Notes: generated by a model from the letters alone, not told the origin. Shown: positions 1 through 9,034, numbered from the stretch's first letter. The stretch is 64,000 nt of DNA from Streptomyces sp. S.PB5 (GCF_030403745.1 NZ_JAQMWP010000003.1:186001-250000), one strand, 5' to 3'. A program made the numbers and translations.

Positions 1-2
1 AC

Positions 3-599
3 GGGCGGATCTTCAACGCCCTGATGAAGAAGCGCGGCCTCGAACCCGTCCCCGTACCGCCCGACACCGACTACACGATGCTCCTGGAGAAGCGCGGCAT
101 CGGTCTCGCCCACGACAAGCTCAAGGCCGACCAACCGCTGACCGTGCAGGACATCGTGACCTACCTCGCCCACAGCCGGGTCACCGAGCAGCGCGCCTCC
201 GAGCAGATGGAGCTGCTGCGCAAGCACTTCGCCGACCATCCCGAGCTCGGCCGCGCGGTGAAGATGATCTCGGGCGACGAGGACAACCACCTCGCCTACT
301 GCCACGAGGAGTTGCTGCGCTTCGCGGCCGCGGGGCACGGCCGGGACATCCAGCGCACGCTCAGGGAGTGTGCGCTCGCCGAGATCCGCATCTACCGGGA
401 CGTCAGCCTCGCGGTCATGGCCCACATGGGCCGCATCCTGGGCTGGCCGACGGCGAAGTCGGCCGTCCTCGCGGCGGGCATCCACGCGGTGTACGCCTAC
501 GAACGCGCCGCGGGCTGGCGCCGGATGGTCTCCCTGAGGATGCCCGAGCGGCGCAACGCCCTCGGCGGACCGGCCGGCTCCGCACCCGAGTTCGCGTGA
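3..599 (+). CDS. Ferritin-like domain protein, 5' end outside window
   Basis: The frame is open from base 3, so this is the C-terminal 198 residues of a longer gene; the ATG at 24 is internal. The sequence is helical and charged, as in ferritin-like four-helix bundles. The segment GDEDNHLAYCHEE contains an ExxH metal-binding motif, and a TEQRASEQ helix lies upstream of it. A second ExxH would be expected in the missing N-terminal part. Such proteins bind a di-iron centre or store iron, but the reaction here is unknown. There is no signal peptide in the visible part and no hydrophobic segment. It converges on corA with only 39 bases between the two stops. Confidence 0.75.
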   Translation, partial: GRIFNALMKKRGLEPVPVPPDTDYTMLLEKRGIGLAHDKLKADQPLTVQDIVTYLAHSRVTEQRASEQMELLRKHFADHPELGRAVKMISGDEDNHLAYCHEELLRFAAAGHGRDIQRTLRECALAEIRIYRDVSLAVMAHMGRILGWPTAKSAVLAAGIHAVYAYERAAGWRRMVSLRMPERRNALGGPAGSAPEFA

Positions 600-638
600 G
601 CCCGGCGGACAGCCCTACAGCCGGTCCTACAACGAGTC

Positions 639-1634
639 CTACAGCCAGCCCCGGCTCTTGAACAGCCGGTACAGCAGCACCTCCAGGGCGGCCATGACCG
701 CGATCACCGCCGGATACGACCACACCCAGTGCAGTTCCGGCATGTGCTCGAAGTTCATGCCGTAGATTCCCGCGATCATCGTGGGGACCGCGGCCATGGC
801 CGCCCACGCGGAGATCTTCCGCATGTCGTCGTTCTGCCGGACGCTCATCTGCGCGAGATGCGCCGACAGGATGTCCGACACCAGCCGGTCCAGGCCCTCC
901 ACGGACTCGTTCACGCGCGTGAGGTGGTCGTTCACGTCGCGGAAGAAGGGCCGCGCCTTCTCGTTGACGAAGGGCACGCCCGAACCGAACTGTCCGACCG
1001 CCGCCAGCCGGTTCAGCGGCAGCGCGAGCGGCCCGGTGGCCCGGCGGAACTCCAGGATCTGCCGCTTGAAGGTGTAGATCCGGGACGCGGTGTGGCGCGA
1101 GCCGCCGCCGTCCGGCGAGAACACCTCCGCCTCCAGTTCCTCCAGGTCGGTCTGGAGCTCCGTCGCCACGTCCAGGTAGTGGTCGACGACGGCGTCCGAG
1201 ACGGCGTACAGCACCGCCGTGGGCCCCTTGCCGAGCAGTTGCGGCTCCTGCTCCAGGCGTTGCCGCACGGCCTTGAGCGGGGCGCCCTCGCCGTGCCGCA
1301 CGGTGACCACGAAGCCGTCGCCCAGGAAGAGCATGACCTCGCCGGTGGAGACCTGGTCGCTCTTCGGTTCGTACACGACCGGCTTCAGGACGACGAAGAG
1401 GGAGTCGTCGTAGACCTCCAGCTTGGGCCGCTGATGGGCCTTCAAGGCGTCCTCGACGGCCAGTGGGTGCAGCCCGAACTCCTGGGTGACCAGGTCGAAC
1501 TCCTTCTCGGACGGCTGATGCAGCCCGATCCACACGAACCCGCCCGCGGCCCGCGCCTCGTCCAGGGCGTCGGAGAGGTCCTCGGGGCCCTCGGTCCGGT
1601 GCCCGTCCCGGTAGATGGCACAGTCGACGATCAC
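639..1634 (-). CDS. corA: CorA-family magnesium/cobalt transporter
   Basis: A 331-residue inner-membrane cation channel of the CorA (2-TM-GxN) family. A large cytosolic N-terminal domain is followed by two C-terminal transmembrane helices. The first ends in the signature IYGMNFEHMPE, whose GMN triplet forms the selectivity filter, and the protein ends in the usual basic tail (LFKSRGWL). I chose the GTG at 1634 (VIVDCAIYRDG), where homology-like sequence begins, with GGGAG about ten bases upstream. A longer frame reaches 1763, but its extra residues look like translated upstream DNA. Monocistronic and divergent from the phosphatase gene at 1808. Confidence 0.9.
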   Translation of the reverse strand: MIVDCAIYRDGHRTEGPEDLSDALDEARAAGGFVWIGLHQPSEKEFDLVTQEFGLHPLAVEDALKAHQRPKLEVYDDSLFVVLKPVVYEPKSDQVSTGEVMLFLGDGFVVTVRHGEGAPLKAVRQRLEQEPQLLGKGPTAVLYAVSDAVVDHYLDVATELQTDLEELEAEVFSPDGGGSRHTASRIYTFKRQILEFRRATGPLALPLNRLAAVGQFGSGVPFVNEKARPFFRDVNDHLTRVNESVEGLDRLVSDILSAHLAQMSVRQNDDMRKISAWAAMAAVPTMIAGIYGMNFEHMPELHWVWSYPAVIAVMAALEVLLYRLFKSRGWL

Positions 1635-1794
1635 GCTGCGTATTCTCCCGTCGTTCGTCGGCCGACGCACAGCGACGCTTTCGCCGCCGGGGTGCTCCAG
1701 CCGGTGTCGGCAGCCCGGCCGTGCCCGGCCCTCCGGGCCTCCGCACGCGCCGCCTCCCGGCACCGGCGCGCCCCTGCGGCCGGGCGCGTGCGCC

Positions 1795-1800
1795 TACGCT
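1795..1800 (+). promoter_or_regulatory. -10 element of a probable leaderless promoter
   Basis: TACGCT fits the actinobacterial -10 consensus TAnnnT and ends seven bases before the ATG at 1808. No Shine-Dalgarno sequence lies between them, so transcription probably starts at or next to the start codon. The same arrangement recurs at several genes in this window. No convincing -35 was found. Confidence 0.5.
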
Positions 1801-1807
1801 GGGCCGC

Positions 1808-2494
1808 ATGCCCACGCTGATCCTCGTCCGGCACGGACGATCCACCGCCAACACCGAGGGACTGCTCGCCGGCTGGACGCCCGGTGTCGCCCTGGACGAG
1901 CGCGGGAGCGCGCAGGCCGCCGCGCTGCCCGGGCGCCTCGCCGGGCTGCCGATCTCGGAGATCGTCACCAGCCCGCTCCAGCGCTGCCAGGAAACGATTC
2001 AGCCGCTGCTCGACGCCCGTCCCGGACTCAGCCCGCACACCGAGGAACGGATCGGTGAGTGCCACTACGGCGACTGGTCCGGCCGCAAGCTCGCCGAGCT
2101 CATGGACGAGCCGCTCATGGAGGTCGTCCAGGCCCACCCCTCGGCGGCCGCGTTCCCGGGCGGCGAGTCGATGCGGGCGATGCAGACCCGCGCCGCCGAG
2201 GCCGTACGCGAATGGAACGCGCGCGTGGAGCGCGATCACGGTGCCGACGCCGTCTATCTCATGTGCTCGCACGGCGACATCATCAAGTCGTTGGTGGCGG
2301 ACGCACTGGGGCTTCATCTCGACCTCTTCCAGAGGATCTCCGTCGAACCGTGTTCCATCACCGCGATCCGTTACACACGACTGCGGCCGTTTCTCGTACG
2401 CCTCGGCGACACCGGTGACTTCACCTCCCTCGCCCCGCGCGAGGCGCCCCCGGGCGGCGACGCTCCGGTCGGGGGCGGTGCGGGCGCACCGTGA
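1808..2494 (+). CDS. Histidine phosphatase family protein (MSMEG_4193-type phosphomutase)
   Basis: A 228-residue cytosolic protein of the phosphoglycerate-mutase/histidine-phosphatase superfamily. The phosphorylated-histidine motif LVRHGRSTAN starts near residue 4. The second catalytic histidine is in MCSHGDIIK, and the acidic residue in ERIGECHYGDW completes the pocket. Substrate unknown. It is followed by a DUF3090 gene and an SCO1664-family gene, a trio that also co-occurs near mshC in other actinobacteria, which suggests a shared but uncharacterised role. The ATG at 1808 is chosen because family sequence begins there. The longer frame from 1721 adds a low-complexity Arg/Pro stretch. Confidence 0.85.
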   Translation: MPTLILVRHGRSTANTEGLLAGWTPGVALDERGSAQAAALPGRLAGLPISEIVTSPLQRCQETIQPLLDARPGLSPHTEERIGECHYGDWSGRKLAELMDEPLMEVVQAHPSAAAFPGGESMRAMQTRAAEAVREWNARVERDHGADAVYLMCSHGDIIKSLVADALGLHLDLFQRISVEPCSITAIRYTRLRPFLVRLGDTGDFTSLAPREAPPGGDAPVGGGAGAP

Positions 2495-2581
2495 TCGTCG
2501 GGCGCAGTAGGGTGAAGCGGTCCGCACAAGCACGTTCACGTATGGACGTTCACGTACTCACGATTCCAATGGAGACAGGAC

Positions 2582-3172
2582 GTGTCCCGTCAGGTGTTCC
2601 TCTACGACCCACCGGAGCGTTTCGTGGCCGGCACGGTCGGGCTGCCCGGACGCCGTACGTTCTTCCTCCAGGCCTCCGCCGGCTCCCGGGTGACCAGCGT
2701 GGCCCTGGAGAAGACCCAGGTCGCCGCGCTCGCCGAGCGGATGGACGAGCTGCTCGACGAGGTGGTGCGGCGCAGCGGCGGCAGCGCCTCCGTCCCGGCC
2801 ATGGCGCCCACCGAGATCTCCGACGCCGCCCCGCTCGACACCCCCGTCGAGGAGGAGTTCCGCGTCGGCACCATGGCGCTGGCCTGGGACGGTGACGAAC
2901 AGCGCATGATCGTCGAGGCGCAGGCCCTCGTGGAGCTCGACGCGGACTCCGAGGAGGACCTCGCCGAGGCCGAGGAGCGGCTCCTCCAGGACGAGGAGAA
3001 CGGCCCCCCGATGCTGCGGGTCCGGCTCACCGGCGCGCAGGCGAGAGCCTTCGCCAAGCGTGCCCTGGACGTCGTCAACGCGGGGCGGCCGCCGTGTCCG
3101 CTGTGCAGCCTCCCGCTCGACCCGGAAGGACACGTATGTCCGCGCCAGAACGGATACCGCCGCGGAGCGTGA
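2582..3172 (+). CDS. DUF3090 family protein
   Basis: A 196-residue actinobacterial protein of unknown function (DUF3090/TIGR03847 family), beginning at GTG with AGGA just upstream. The first 170 residues are acidic and predicted soluble. The C-terminus carries CPLCSLPLDPEGHVC, a CxxC followed by a third cysteine, suggesting a small metal-binding knuckle. No signal peptide or membrane segment. It lies between the histidine phosphatase and the SCO1664-family gene in one orientation, probably one operon, and its end overlaps the next gene by 37 bases. Confidence 0.8.
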   Translation: MSRQVFLYDPPERFVAGTVGLPGRRTFFLQASAGSRVTSVALEKTQVAALAERMDELLDEVVRRSGGSASVPAMAPTEISDAAPLDTPVEEEFRVGTMALAWDGDEQRMIVEAQALVELDADSEEDLAEAEERLLQDEENGPPMLRVRLTGAQARAFAKRALDVVNAGRPPCPLCSLPLDPEGHVCPRQNGYRRGA

Positions 3173-3945
3173 TCACCCCTGAGCTGCTCGCCCGCGGTGA
3201 ACTGACCGTGCGCGGACAGATCCGTGAGGCGTCCAACGCCGTGCTGTACTGCTCCGTCGCCCACGAGGGGCAGGAGGCCGCCTGCGTCTACAAGCCGGTC
3301 CGCGGCGAGCGCCCCCTGTGGGACTTCCCCGACGGCACCCTCGCCCAGCGCGAGGTCGCCGCGTACGAGGTCTCCGAGGCGACCGGCTGGGGCCTCGTCC
3401 CGCCCACCGTGCTCCGCGACGGCCCGTACGGCGAGGGCATGGTCCAGCTGTGGATCGAGGCCGAGCCCGGCCCCGAGCTGCTGGCGCTCGTCGACACCGA
3501 GGAGCCGGAGGCGGGCTGGAAGGCGATCGGCTTCGCGGAGGTCGGCGAAGGGAAGACGGCCCTGCTGGTGCACGCCGACGACGACCGGCTGCGCCGCCTC
3601 GCCGTCCTCGACGCGGTGATCAACAACGCCGACCGCAAGGGCGGCCATCTGCTGCCCGCCGGGGAGCGCCTCTACGGCATCGACCACGGCGTCACCTTCA
3701 ACACCGAGAACAAGCTGCGCACCCTGCTGTGGGGCTGGGCCGGCGAACCGCTGCCGGGCGAGGCCGTCGACGTGCTCAAAGGCCTCAAGGAGGCCCTGAC
3801 GGGGGAGCTGGCCACCCGGCTGGCCGCACTGATCACGCCCGCCGAACTCGACGCCACGCGCGCGCGTGTCGAGGTCCTGCTGACCTCCGGAAAGCACCCG
3901 GAGCCGAGCGGGGAGTGGCCGGCCATTCCCTGGCCGCCGGTGTAG
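3136..3945 (+). CDS. SCO1664 family protein (kinase-like fold, function unknown)
   Basis: A 269-residue member of a conserved actinobacterial family (TIGR03843). It resembles phosphoinositide-3/4-kinase-like proteins: an early basic segment (CVYKPVRGERPLWDFPDG) could hold ATP, and the later VINNADRKGGHLL and GIDHGVTFN look like catalytic and metal-binding loops with N/D residues. Substrate unknown. The ATG at 3136 has a strong GGAAGGA five bases upstream, inside the preceding gene. An in-frame GTG at 3169 overlaps the DUF3090 stop as GTGA and is the alternative start. Third gene of the trio leading to mshC. Confidence 0.75.
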   Translation: MSAPERIPPRSVITPELLARGELTVRGQIREASNAVLYCSVAHEGQEAACVYKPVRGERPLWDFPDGTLAQREVAAYEVSEATGWGLVPPTVLRDGPYGEGMVQLWIEAEPGPELLALVDTEEPEAGWKAIGFAEVGEGKTALLVHADDDRLRRLAVLDAVINNADRKGGHLLPAGERLYGIDHGVTFNTENKLRTLLWGWAGEPLPGEAVDVLKGLKEALTGELATRLAALITPAELDATRARVEVLLTSGKHPEPSGEWPAIPWPPV

Positions 3946-4046
3946 GAGCACACTGGCCGTGTCCCTGCACATGGGCCGGTTGTGCGCAAGAAGGCCTTAC
4001 CGGCCATCCGGCCCGGTCCGGTTCGTATACGGAACATCCGTCCGGT

Positions 4047-4052
4047 TAGGCT
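4047..4052 (+). promoter_or_regulatory. -10 element of mshC, probable leaderless promoter
   Basis: TAGGCT ends six bases before the mshC ATG (4059), and no ribosome-binding site intervenes. About 20 bases upstream is the palindromic core CGTATACG (4024-4031) flanked by GTT and AAC, in the -35 region, which could be an operator. A sigma-R style GGAAT/GTT promoter with correct spacing was not found. Confidence 0.45.
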
Positions 4053-4058
4053 CATGAC

Positions 4059-5288
4059 ATGCATGCCTGGCCCGCTTCCGAGGTCCCCGCCCTGCCTGGT
4101 CAGGGCCGCGACCTGAGGATCCACGACACCGCGACCGGTGGTCTGATCCCCCTCGACCCCGGTCCCGTCGCCCGTCTCTACGTCTGCGGCATCACGCCGT
4201 ACGACGCGACCCACATGGGACACGCGGCGACCTACAACGCGTTCGACCTCGTGCAGCGCGTGTGGCTCGACACCAAGCGGCAGGTTCACTACGTCCAGAA
4301 CGTCACCGACATCGACGACCCGCTCCTGGAGCGGGCCGCGCGGGACAGCGTCGACTGGGCCGCCCTCGCCGAGAAGGAGACGACCCTCTTCCGCGAGGAC
4401 ATGACGGCCCTGCGGATGCTCCCCCCGAAGCACTACATCGGCGCGGTCGAGGCGATACCAGGGATCGTCCCGCTGGTCGAACGACTGCGCGACGCGGGCG
4501 CCGCCTACGAGCTCGAAGGCGACGTCTACTTCTCCGTCGAGTCCGACCCGAACTTCGGCAAGGTCTCGGGCCTGGACGCCGCCGCCATGCGGCTGCTGTC
4601 CGCCGAGCGCGGCGGCGACCCGGACCGTCCGGGCAAGAAGAACCCGCTCGACCCGATGCTGTGGATGGCCGCCCGCGACGGCGAGCCGAGCTGGGACGGC
4701 GGCTCGCTGGGCCCCGGCCGGCCCGGTTGGCACATCGAGTGCGTCGCCATCGCCCTCGACCACCTCGGGATGGGCTTCGACGTCCAGGGCGGCGGCTCCG
4801 ACCTCGCCTTCCCGCACCACGAGATGGGCGCCTCCCACGCCCAGGTGCTGACCGGCGAGTTCCCCATGGCCAAGGCGTACGTCCACGCCGGCATGGTCGC
4901 CCTGCACGGCGAGAAGATGTCCAAGTCCAAGGGCAACCTGGTCTTCGTCTCGAAGCTGCGCTACGACGGCGTCGACCCGGCCGCCATCCGGCTCGCGCTG
5001 CTGGCCCACCACTACCGGGCCGACTGGGAGTGGACCGACCAGGTGCTCGAAGACGCCGTCGCCCGCCTCGGACGCTGGCGTGCCGCCGTCTCCCGGCCCG
5101 ACGGCCCGTCCGCCGACGCCCTCGTCGAGGAGATCCGCGAGGCCCTCGCGAACGACCTCGACGCCCCGACCGCCCTTGCCGCCGTCGACCGCTGGGCGGC
5201 GTTGCAGCAGGAGCAGGGCGGCTCCGACGAGGGCGCCCCCGGTCTCGTATCGAGGGCCGTGGACGCGCTGCTCGGCGTCGCGCTGTAA
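4059..5288 (+). CDS. mshC: Cysteine:GlcN-Ins ligase, mycothiol biosynthesis
   Basis: A 409-residue class I aminoacyl-tRNA-synthetase-like ligase. It joins cysteine to 1-D-myo-inosityl-2-amino-2-deoxy-alpha-D-glucopyranoside using ATP, the third committed step of mycothiol synthesis. The HIGH-type motif is THMGHAATY (residues 51-59), KMSKS is at 286-290, and Cys43, Cys228 and His253/254 are placed to bind the catalytic zinc. It resembles cysteinyl-tRNA synthetase but lacks the long C-terminal tRNA-binding extension, as MshC does. It ends in a strong hairpin facing the convergent Gln-rich gene. Confidence 0.95.
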   Translation: MHAWPASEVPALPGQGRDLRIHDTATGGLIPLDPGPVARLYVCGITPYDATHMGHAATYNAFDLVQRVWLDTKRQVHYVQNVTDIDDPLLERAARDSVDWAALAEKETTLFREDMTALRMLPPKHYIGAVEAIPGIVPLVERLRDAGAAYELEGDVYFSVESDPNFGKVSGLDAAAMRLLSAERGGDPDRPGKKNPLDPMLWMAARDGEPSWDGGSLGPGRPGWHIECVAIALDHLGMGFDVQGGGSDLAFPHHEMGASHAQVLTGEFPMAKAYVHAGMVALHGEKMSKSKGNLVFVSKLRYDGVDPAAIRLALLAHHYRADWEWTDQVLEDAVARLGRWRAAVSRPDGPSADALVEEIREALANDLDAPTALAAVDRWAALQQEQGGSDEGAPGLVSRAVDALLGVAL

Positions 5289-5302
5289 GGACACCCCAGC
5301 GA

Positions 5303-5336
5303 AAGGGCGCTTCCTCCCCGCGGAGGAAGCGCCCTT
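5303..5336. terminator. Bidirectional hairpin terminator after mshC
   Basis: A perfect 15-bp stem (5303-5317 with 5322-5336) with a CCGC loop lies 14 bases after the mshC stop and 18 bases before the end of the convergent Gln-rich gene. Its A-rich and T-rich shoulders are short, as is usual in Streptomyces. Confidence 0.85.
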
Positions 5337-5354
5337 CGTGTCACCTGGTGCCCG

Positions 5355-5975
5355 TCAGAGCTTGCGGATCTGGATGCTGCGCAGGATCTGCGGGGTCTGG
5401 GAGTCCCAGATGCCGATGACCTGGTGGCCGAAGGCGAAGGCCTCCTGGACCTGGTCGTGGGTCTGGGCGTTCGGGTTGAACAGGACCCTGACCTGGTTGT
5501 CGATGACCAGCGCGATGAGGCTGGGCTGCCCCGGCAGCGGCTGCACGACGTCGATGTAGCCGCCTGCGACACCGGCCTGCAAAGCCTGCTGCTGGACCTG
5601 CTGCTGGATGTACTGCACGGCGATCTGGGCGATCTGCTGCAGATGCTGCTGCACCTGCTGCTCGACCTGCTGTTGCTGCTGCTGGCCCATCTGCTGCTGT
5701 CCGTAGCCCTGCTGCTGCCCGAAGGGCTGCTGGCCGAGCTGCTGGAGCAGCTGCTGGTACGGCTGCTGCTGGCCGAGCTGCTGGAGCTGCTCCAGCGAGC
5801 CACTGCCCGAGCCGAACGGCTGCTGTCCCTGCTGTCCCTGCTGTCCCTGTTGGCCCTGCTGTCCGAAGTTCTGCTGCCCGAAGGGCTGTTGCTGTTGCTG
5901 TTGGAACGGCGAGGTGCTCGGGAACTGCTGTCCCTGCTGTTGTCCCAGTTGGCTCATCTGCGGGGTGGTGCTCAT
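5355..5975 (-). CDS. Glutamine-rich low-complexity protein, function unknown
   Basis: A 206-residue protein with an extreme composition. Residues 1 to about 125 are mostly Gln with Gly, Pro, Phe and Leu. They include tandem GQQ units encoded by 9-bp DNA repeats near 5820-5850 and several Q5-Q6 runs. This resembles prion-like or phase-separating segments. Residues from about 135 onward form an ordinary folded-looking domain (VAGGYIDVVQPLPGQPSL onward, ending ILRSIQIRKL). No signal peptide. The ATG at 5975 has GGGAAGG upstream. It lies 41 bases downstream of the subtilase gene on the same strand, so the two are probably cotranscribed. I do not recognise a characterised homologue. Confidence 0.75.
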   Translation of the reverse strand: MSTTPQMSQLGQQQGQQFPSTSPFQQQQQQPFGQQNFGQQGQQGQQGQQGQQPFGSGSGSLEQLQQLGQQQPYQQLLQQLGQQPFGQQQGYGQQQMGQQQQQQVEQQVQQHLQQIAQIAVQYIQQQVQQQALQAGVAGGYIDVVQPLPGQPSLIALVIDNQVRVLFNPNAQTHDQVQEAFAFGHQVIGIWDSQTPQILRSIQIRKL

Positions 5976-6016
5976 GCGGGTGCCACCTTCCCTTGATGGT
6001 TGGGATGTACCGACCG

Positions 6017-7747
6017 TCAGCCCGTGACGACCAGGCCGACGATCTCGTCGTCCGCGAACCACACGCGGACGTCGGGACGTCCCCCCGCGAAGGCGGAGTG
6101 CACCGCCTGGCGGATCTCGGGGGACGGACGGTTCAGGTTCCGCCAGCCGCCGGCCACGAACAGCCGGAGCCTGGGCGGGAGTTCACGTGGGTACGGCAGG
6201 AGCTCGTCCCAGTACTTCTCGGCCTGGCCCGAGCCGACCGCGTGCGGCAGCAGATGGGTCACCGCCGCCTTGATGTCGGGCCGGCTGCCGATCCGCTGCG
6301 AGGCCGGCCGGCCCGGTGCGTCCTGCTGCGCGGAGCCGGTCGCCCGCAGGACCGCGCGGGCCCGTTCCGGCGACATCGGCGCCTGGGCGGCCGCCTTCAG
6401 CATGCCCTGCAGCGCGGCCAGGGCGCCGACCACCATCGGGGAGGCCGAGGAGGTCCCGGAGAACGTGTCCGTGTACCAGGTGATCTCCTCGGGGCCGCCC
6501 TGGAGGTCGCCGGGCTTGTCCCAGAAGCCGCCGGTGGTCGTGACCTCACGTCCCCAGCCCTGGGCGTCCACGCGGGCGCCGTAGTTGGAGAACGCCAGCC
6601 TGGAGCGGTCCGGGCCGTGATCGCGGCCGTGCGTGCCGGGCGGGGGTGCGCCCGCGCCGACCAGGACCGCACCGGAGGACTGGTTGGACGGGTTGAACGG
6701 GTTGCGCCAGGACTCCGGGAATTCGTCCGGGCGGCGCTCGTAGACCGCGTCGTCGAGGGACTCGCCGCCGTTGCCGGCCGCCGCCACCACGATGACGCCC
6801 TTGGCGGTGGCGTGGCGGACGGCCGCGAAGTCGTCCGGCCACCATTCGAGGGCGACATAGCCGCGCTGGTCGTCGCGCTCGGCGAACTCGAACCTCGGTC
6901 CGGGGCGGTGGAGTTCGACCAGGACGATGTCCCCGGGGCCCAGCCGGTCCGCCGCCGCGTGGATCGCGGCCGCGGTGCCGATGCCCTGGAAGGACGCCGC
7001 CGCGGTGGTCGCCTCCGGCACGATGCCGGTGACGCCGTGCTCGCCGAGGTCGCCGCCGATCACGCCGATCACGGCGGTGCCGTGATTGCGCCAGGCGACA
7101 TCCGTCAGCGGGGTGCCGACCACGACCCCGGCCAGCTTGGCGGACAGGTCCTCGTGCCCGAGCTGCCACGAGCCCTCGACGTCGATCACGGTCACGCCCT
7201 GACCGGCACCGCCGGGCCGCTGCCACGCCCAGTGGGCGTCGATGCCCTCGGGCGCGGGCCGCAGATAGCCCTGCCGACTGCTGAAGTCCGGGGTCACCGG
7301 GCCGCCTTCCTTCAGCCGCCCGCTCTCCTCGCCCATCTGCCCGAGGCTCGCGGGGACGGCGCCGGGCTTCACGTACGCCGTGTCGATGCCCGGCAGCGCG
7401 GCGATCCGGGAGCGCAGCTCCTGGGCGCGGCTGTGGTCGCCGCGGACCCGGTAGAACAGCGCGAGATCGGGCACGTCCTCCGGGCCGGCCGCCGCCGACT
7501 GCTGCAACCTCTCTTCGCTTCCGAACAGCGGCTCGAGAACGAGCTGTTCGTCGCTGAGGAACATGTTCAGGGCCGAGACGTCCGCTCCGGCCGCCGACCG
7601 GACGCCCTCGGCCCGGGCGCGCAGCCGGGCCTCGGGACGGGCGACGACGATCAGTTCCTGCTCGGCCCCTCGATAGGTGAATCCCGCTCCGTCGGGCCCC
7701 GGCCCGGAGGCCCCCGGGCCCTGCGCCGGCTGTGCCTGGTCCGTCAT
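6017..7747 (-). CDS. S8 (subtilisin-like) serine peptidase without signal peptide
   Basis: A 576-residue protein with a complete subtilase triad in normal order: Asp189 (VTVIDVEGSW), His222 (WRNHGTAVIG) and Ser433 (SGTSSASPMV), with the oxyanion Asn326 in AAAGNGG. About 170 residues precede the catalytic domain. The N-terminus (MTDQAQPAQGPGASGPG) is hydrophilic, with no Sec or Tat signal and no lipobox, so the enzyme appears cytoplasmic or non-classically exported, which is unusual for this family. A GGGAG precedes the ATG at 7747. It is followed on the same strand by the Gln-rich gene, a possible substrate or partner. Confidence 0.85.
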   Translation of the reverse strand: MTDQAQPAQGPGASGPGPDGAGFTYRGAEQELIVVARPEARLRARAEGVRSAAGADVSALNMFLSDEQLVLEPLFGSEERLQQSAAAGPEDVPDLALFYRVRGDHSRAQELRSRIAALPGIDTAYVKPGAVPASLGQMGEESGRLKEGGPVTPDFSSRQGYLRPAPEGIDAHWAWQRPGGAGQGVTVIDVEGSWQLGHEDLSAKLAGVVVGTPLTDVAWRNHGTAVIGVIGGDLGEHGVTGIVPEATTAAASFQGIGTAAAIHAAADRLGPGDIVLVELHRPGPRFEFAERDDQRGYVALEWWPDDFAAVRHATAKGVIVVAAAGNGGESLDDAVYERRPDEFPESWRNPFNPSNQSSGAVLVGAGAPPPGTHGRDHGPDRSRLAFSNYGARVDAQGWGREVTTTGGFWDKPGDLQGGPEEITWYTDTFSGTSSASPMVVGALAALQGMLKAAAQAPMSPERARAVLRATGSAQQDAPGRPASQRIGSRPDIKAAVTHLLPHAVGSGQAEKYWDELLPYPRELPPRLRLFVAGGWRNLNRPSPEIRQAVHSAFAGGRPDVRVWFADDEIVGLVVTG

Positions 7748-8025
7748 CGGATACCGCTCCCTTCGGTCCTTGCGGGTGCCTGGTTGCGGGGGTGGTGCGC
7801 CTCCGCAGGACAACCAAGCACTCCGTCGGCCTCCCGTCCACCCCCCGTTTCGTGAACTCGGTTTGGAATCAGTTGAATTGGGTAACGTGTGCAATCCGTC
7901 CTGAAACAGATGTCACGCAACAATCCGGCCAAAGACTGCGGAGGCGGCAGTCGTGTGATGAGGTGGCAGACGTCTGTTGACCGTTCGGCCGGCCACCCGC
8001 CGGCCCCTTGGCAGAAGGACGCACA

Positions 8026-8982
8026 GTGGCACCCACAGACCGTTCCTTCGCACGTCGAAGACTGCTCACCGCGACCGCGGCGCTGACGGGAGCAGCGCTG
8101 CTCGGCGGTACGGCCCACGCGGCCGGGACGCCGAAAGCCGCCTGGCCTGACCAGTTCCCGCTGCCCGACGGCTTCCAGCCCGAGGGCATCACCATCGGCA
8201 CCGGACCCTTCGCCTACTTCGGGTCGTTGGACAACGGCGACATCTACCGGGCCCACCTCGCCACCGGCCGCGGCTCCGTCATCAGCAAGGGCCCGGGCGC
8301 CGGGCACCAGACCGTCGGCCTGAAGATCGACCGGCCCGGCCGACGGCTCTTCCTCGCCGGCGGCAGCAGCGGCGAGATCCGCACGGTGGACGCCCGCACC
8401 GGCGAGATCGAGAAGGTGTACGCCACCGGCGGCACCTTCGTGAACGACGTGATCCTCACCCCGGGCGCCGCCTGGTTCACCGACTCCTTCAAGCCCCAGC
8501 TCTACCGGCTGACCCTCGACAAGCACGGATGTCCGGGCACGGTGGAGACCGTCCCGCTGACCGGTGACTGGATCCAGGGCGACGACTTCACCGCCAACGG
8601 CATCGAGCGCACCCCCGACGGCCGCGCCCTGCTCGTGGTGAACGCCTTCGCGAACGGCGGCACCCTGGAGCGGGTCGACCCGCGCACCGGCGCCGCGGCC
8701 GCCGTCGACCTCGGCGCGTCCAGAATCCCCAACGGCGACGGCTTGTTGCTGCTCGGCAGGACCCTCTACGTGGTCCAGCAGGCGCAGAACGCCGTGGACG
8801 TCTTCCGGCTGAACGCGGCCGGCACCAAGGGCACGGCGATCACCCGGATCACCGACCCGCGCTTCCGCATCCCGACCACGGCCGCGGCCTGGGGCGACCG
8901 GATCTATCTGCCCAACGCCCGCTTCGACGTGGAGCCGACGCCCACCACGGAGTACGACGTGGTGGCGGTACCGCAGGTGTGA
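8026..8982 (+). CDS. Tat-exported SMP-30/gluconolactonase-like beta-propeller protein
   Basis: A 318-residue secreted protein. The N-terminus has a twin-arginine signal (RRRLLTATAALTGAALLGG) with an Ala-x-Ala cleavage site (AHA) near residue 33. The mature part has repeated propeller-like blades (for example IRTVDARTGEIEKVYATGG and ERVDPRTGAAAAVDLG), as in SMP-30/lactonase proteins. Substrate unknown. The GTG at 8026 is preferred because AGAAGGA lies six bases upstream; the ATG at 8008 has no ribosome-binding site. It is divergent from the S8 peptidase across a 278-bp intergenic region in which I see no other gene, and it ends at a strong hairpin. Confidence 0.8.
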   Translation: MAPTDRSFARRRLLTATAALTGAALLGGTAHAAGTPKAAWPDQFPLPDGFQPEGITIGTGPFAYFGSLDNGDIYRAHLATGRGSVISKGPGAGHQTVGLKIDRPGRRLFLAGGSSGEIRTVDARTGEIEKVYATGGTFVNDVILTPGAAWFTDSFKPQLYRLTLDKHGCPGTVETVPLTGDWIQGDDFTANGIERTPDGRALLVVNAFANGGTLERVDPRTGAAAAVDLGASRIPNGDGLLLLGRTLYVVQQAQNAVDVFRLNAAGTKGTAITRITDPRFRIPTTAAAWGDRIYLPNARFDVEPTPTTEYDVVAVPQV

Positions 8983-9003
8983 TCACCGGCTCCGTATGAC
9001 GAC

Positions 9004-9034
9004 GAGGGCGGTGCGCGCGACGCGCACCGCCCTC
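9004..9034. terminator. Bidirectional hairpin terminator
   Basis: A 14-bp perfect stem (9004-9017 with 9021-9034) and a 3-base loop sit between the convergent propeller gene and the PAC2 gene. Confidence 0.8.

Noticed and set aside
415..1968. Long open frames opposite or across corA, metH, arc, dop and others
   Set aside because: Typical GC-rich shadow frames: Arg/Pro/Ala-rich, no domain sequence, overlapping well-supported genes.
4021..4058. Sigma-R (GGAAT-N18-GTT) promoter before mshC
   Set aside because: GGAAC and GTT are present but only about nine bases apart.
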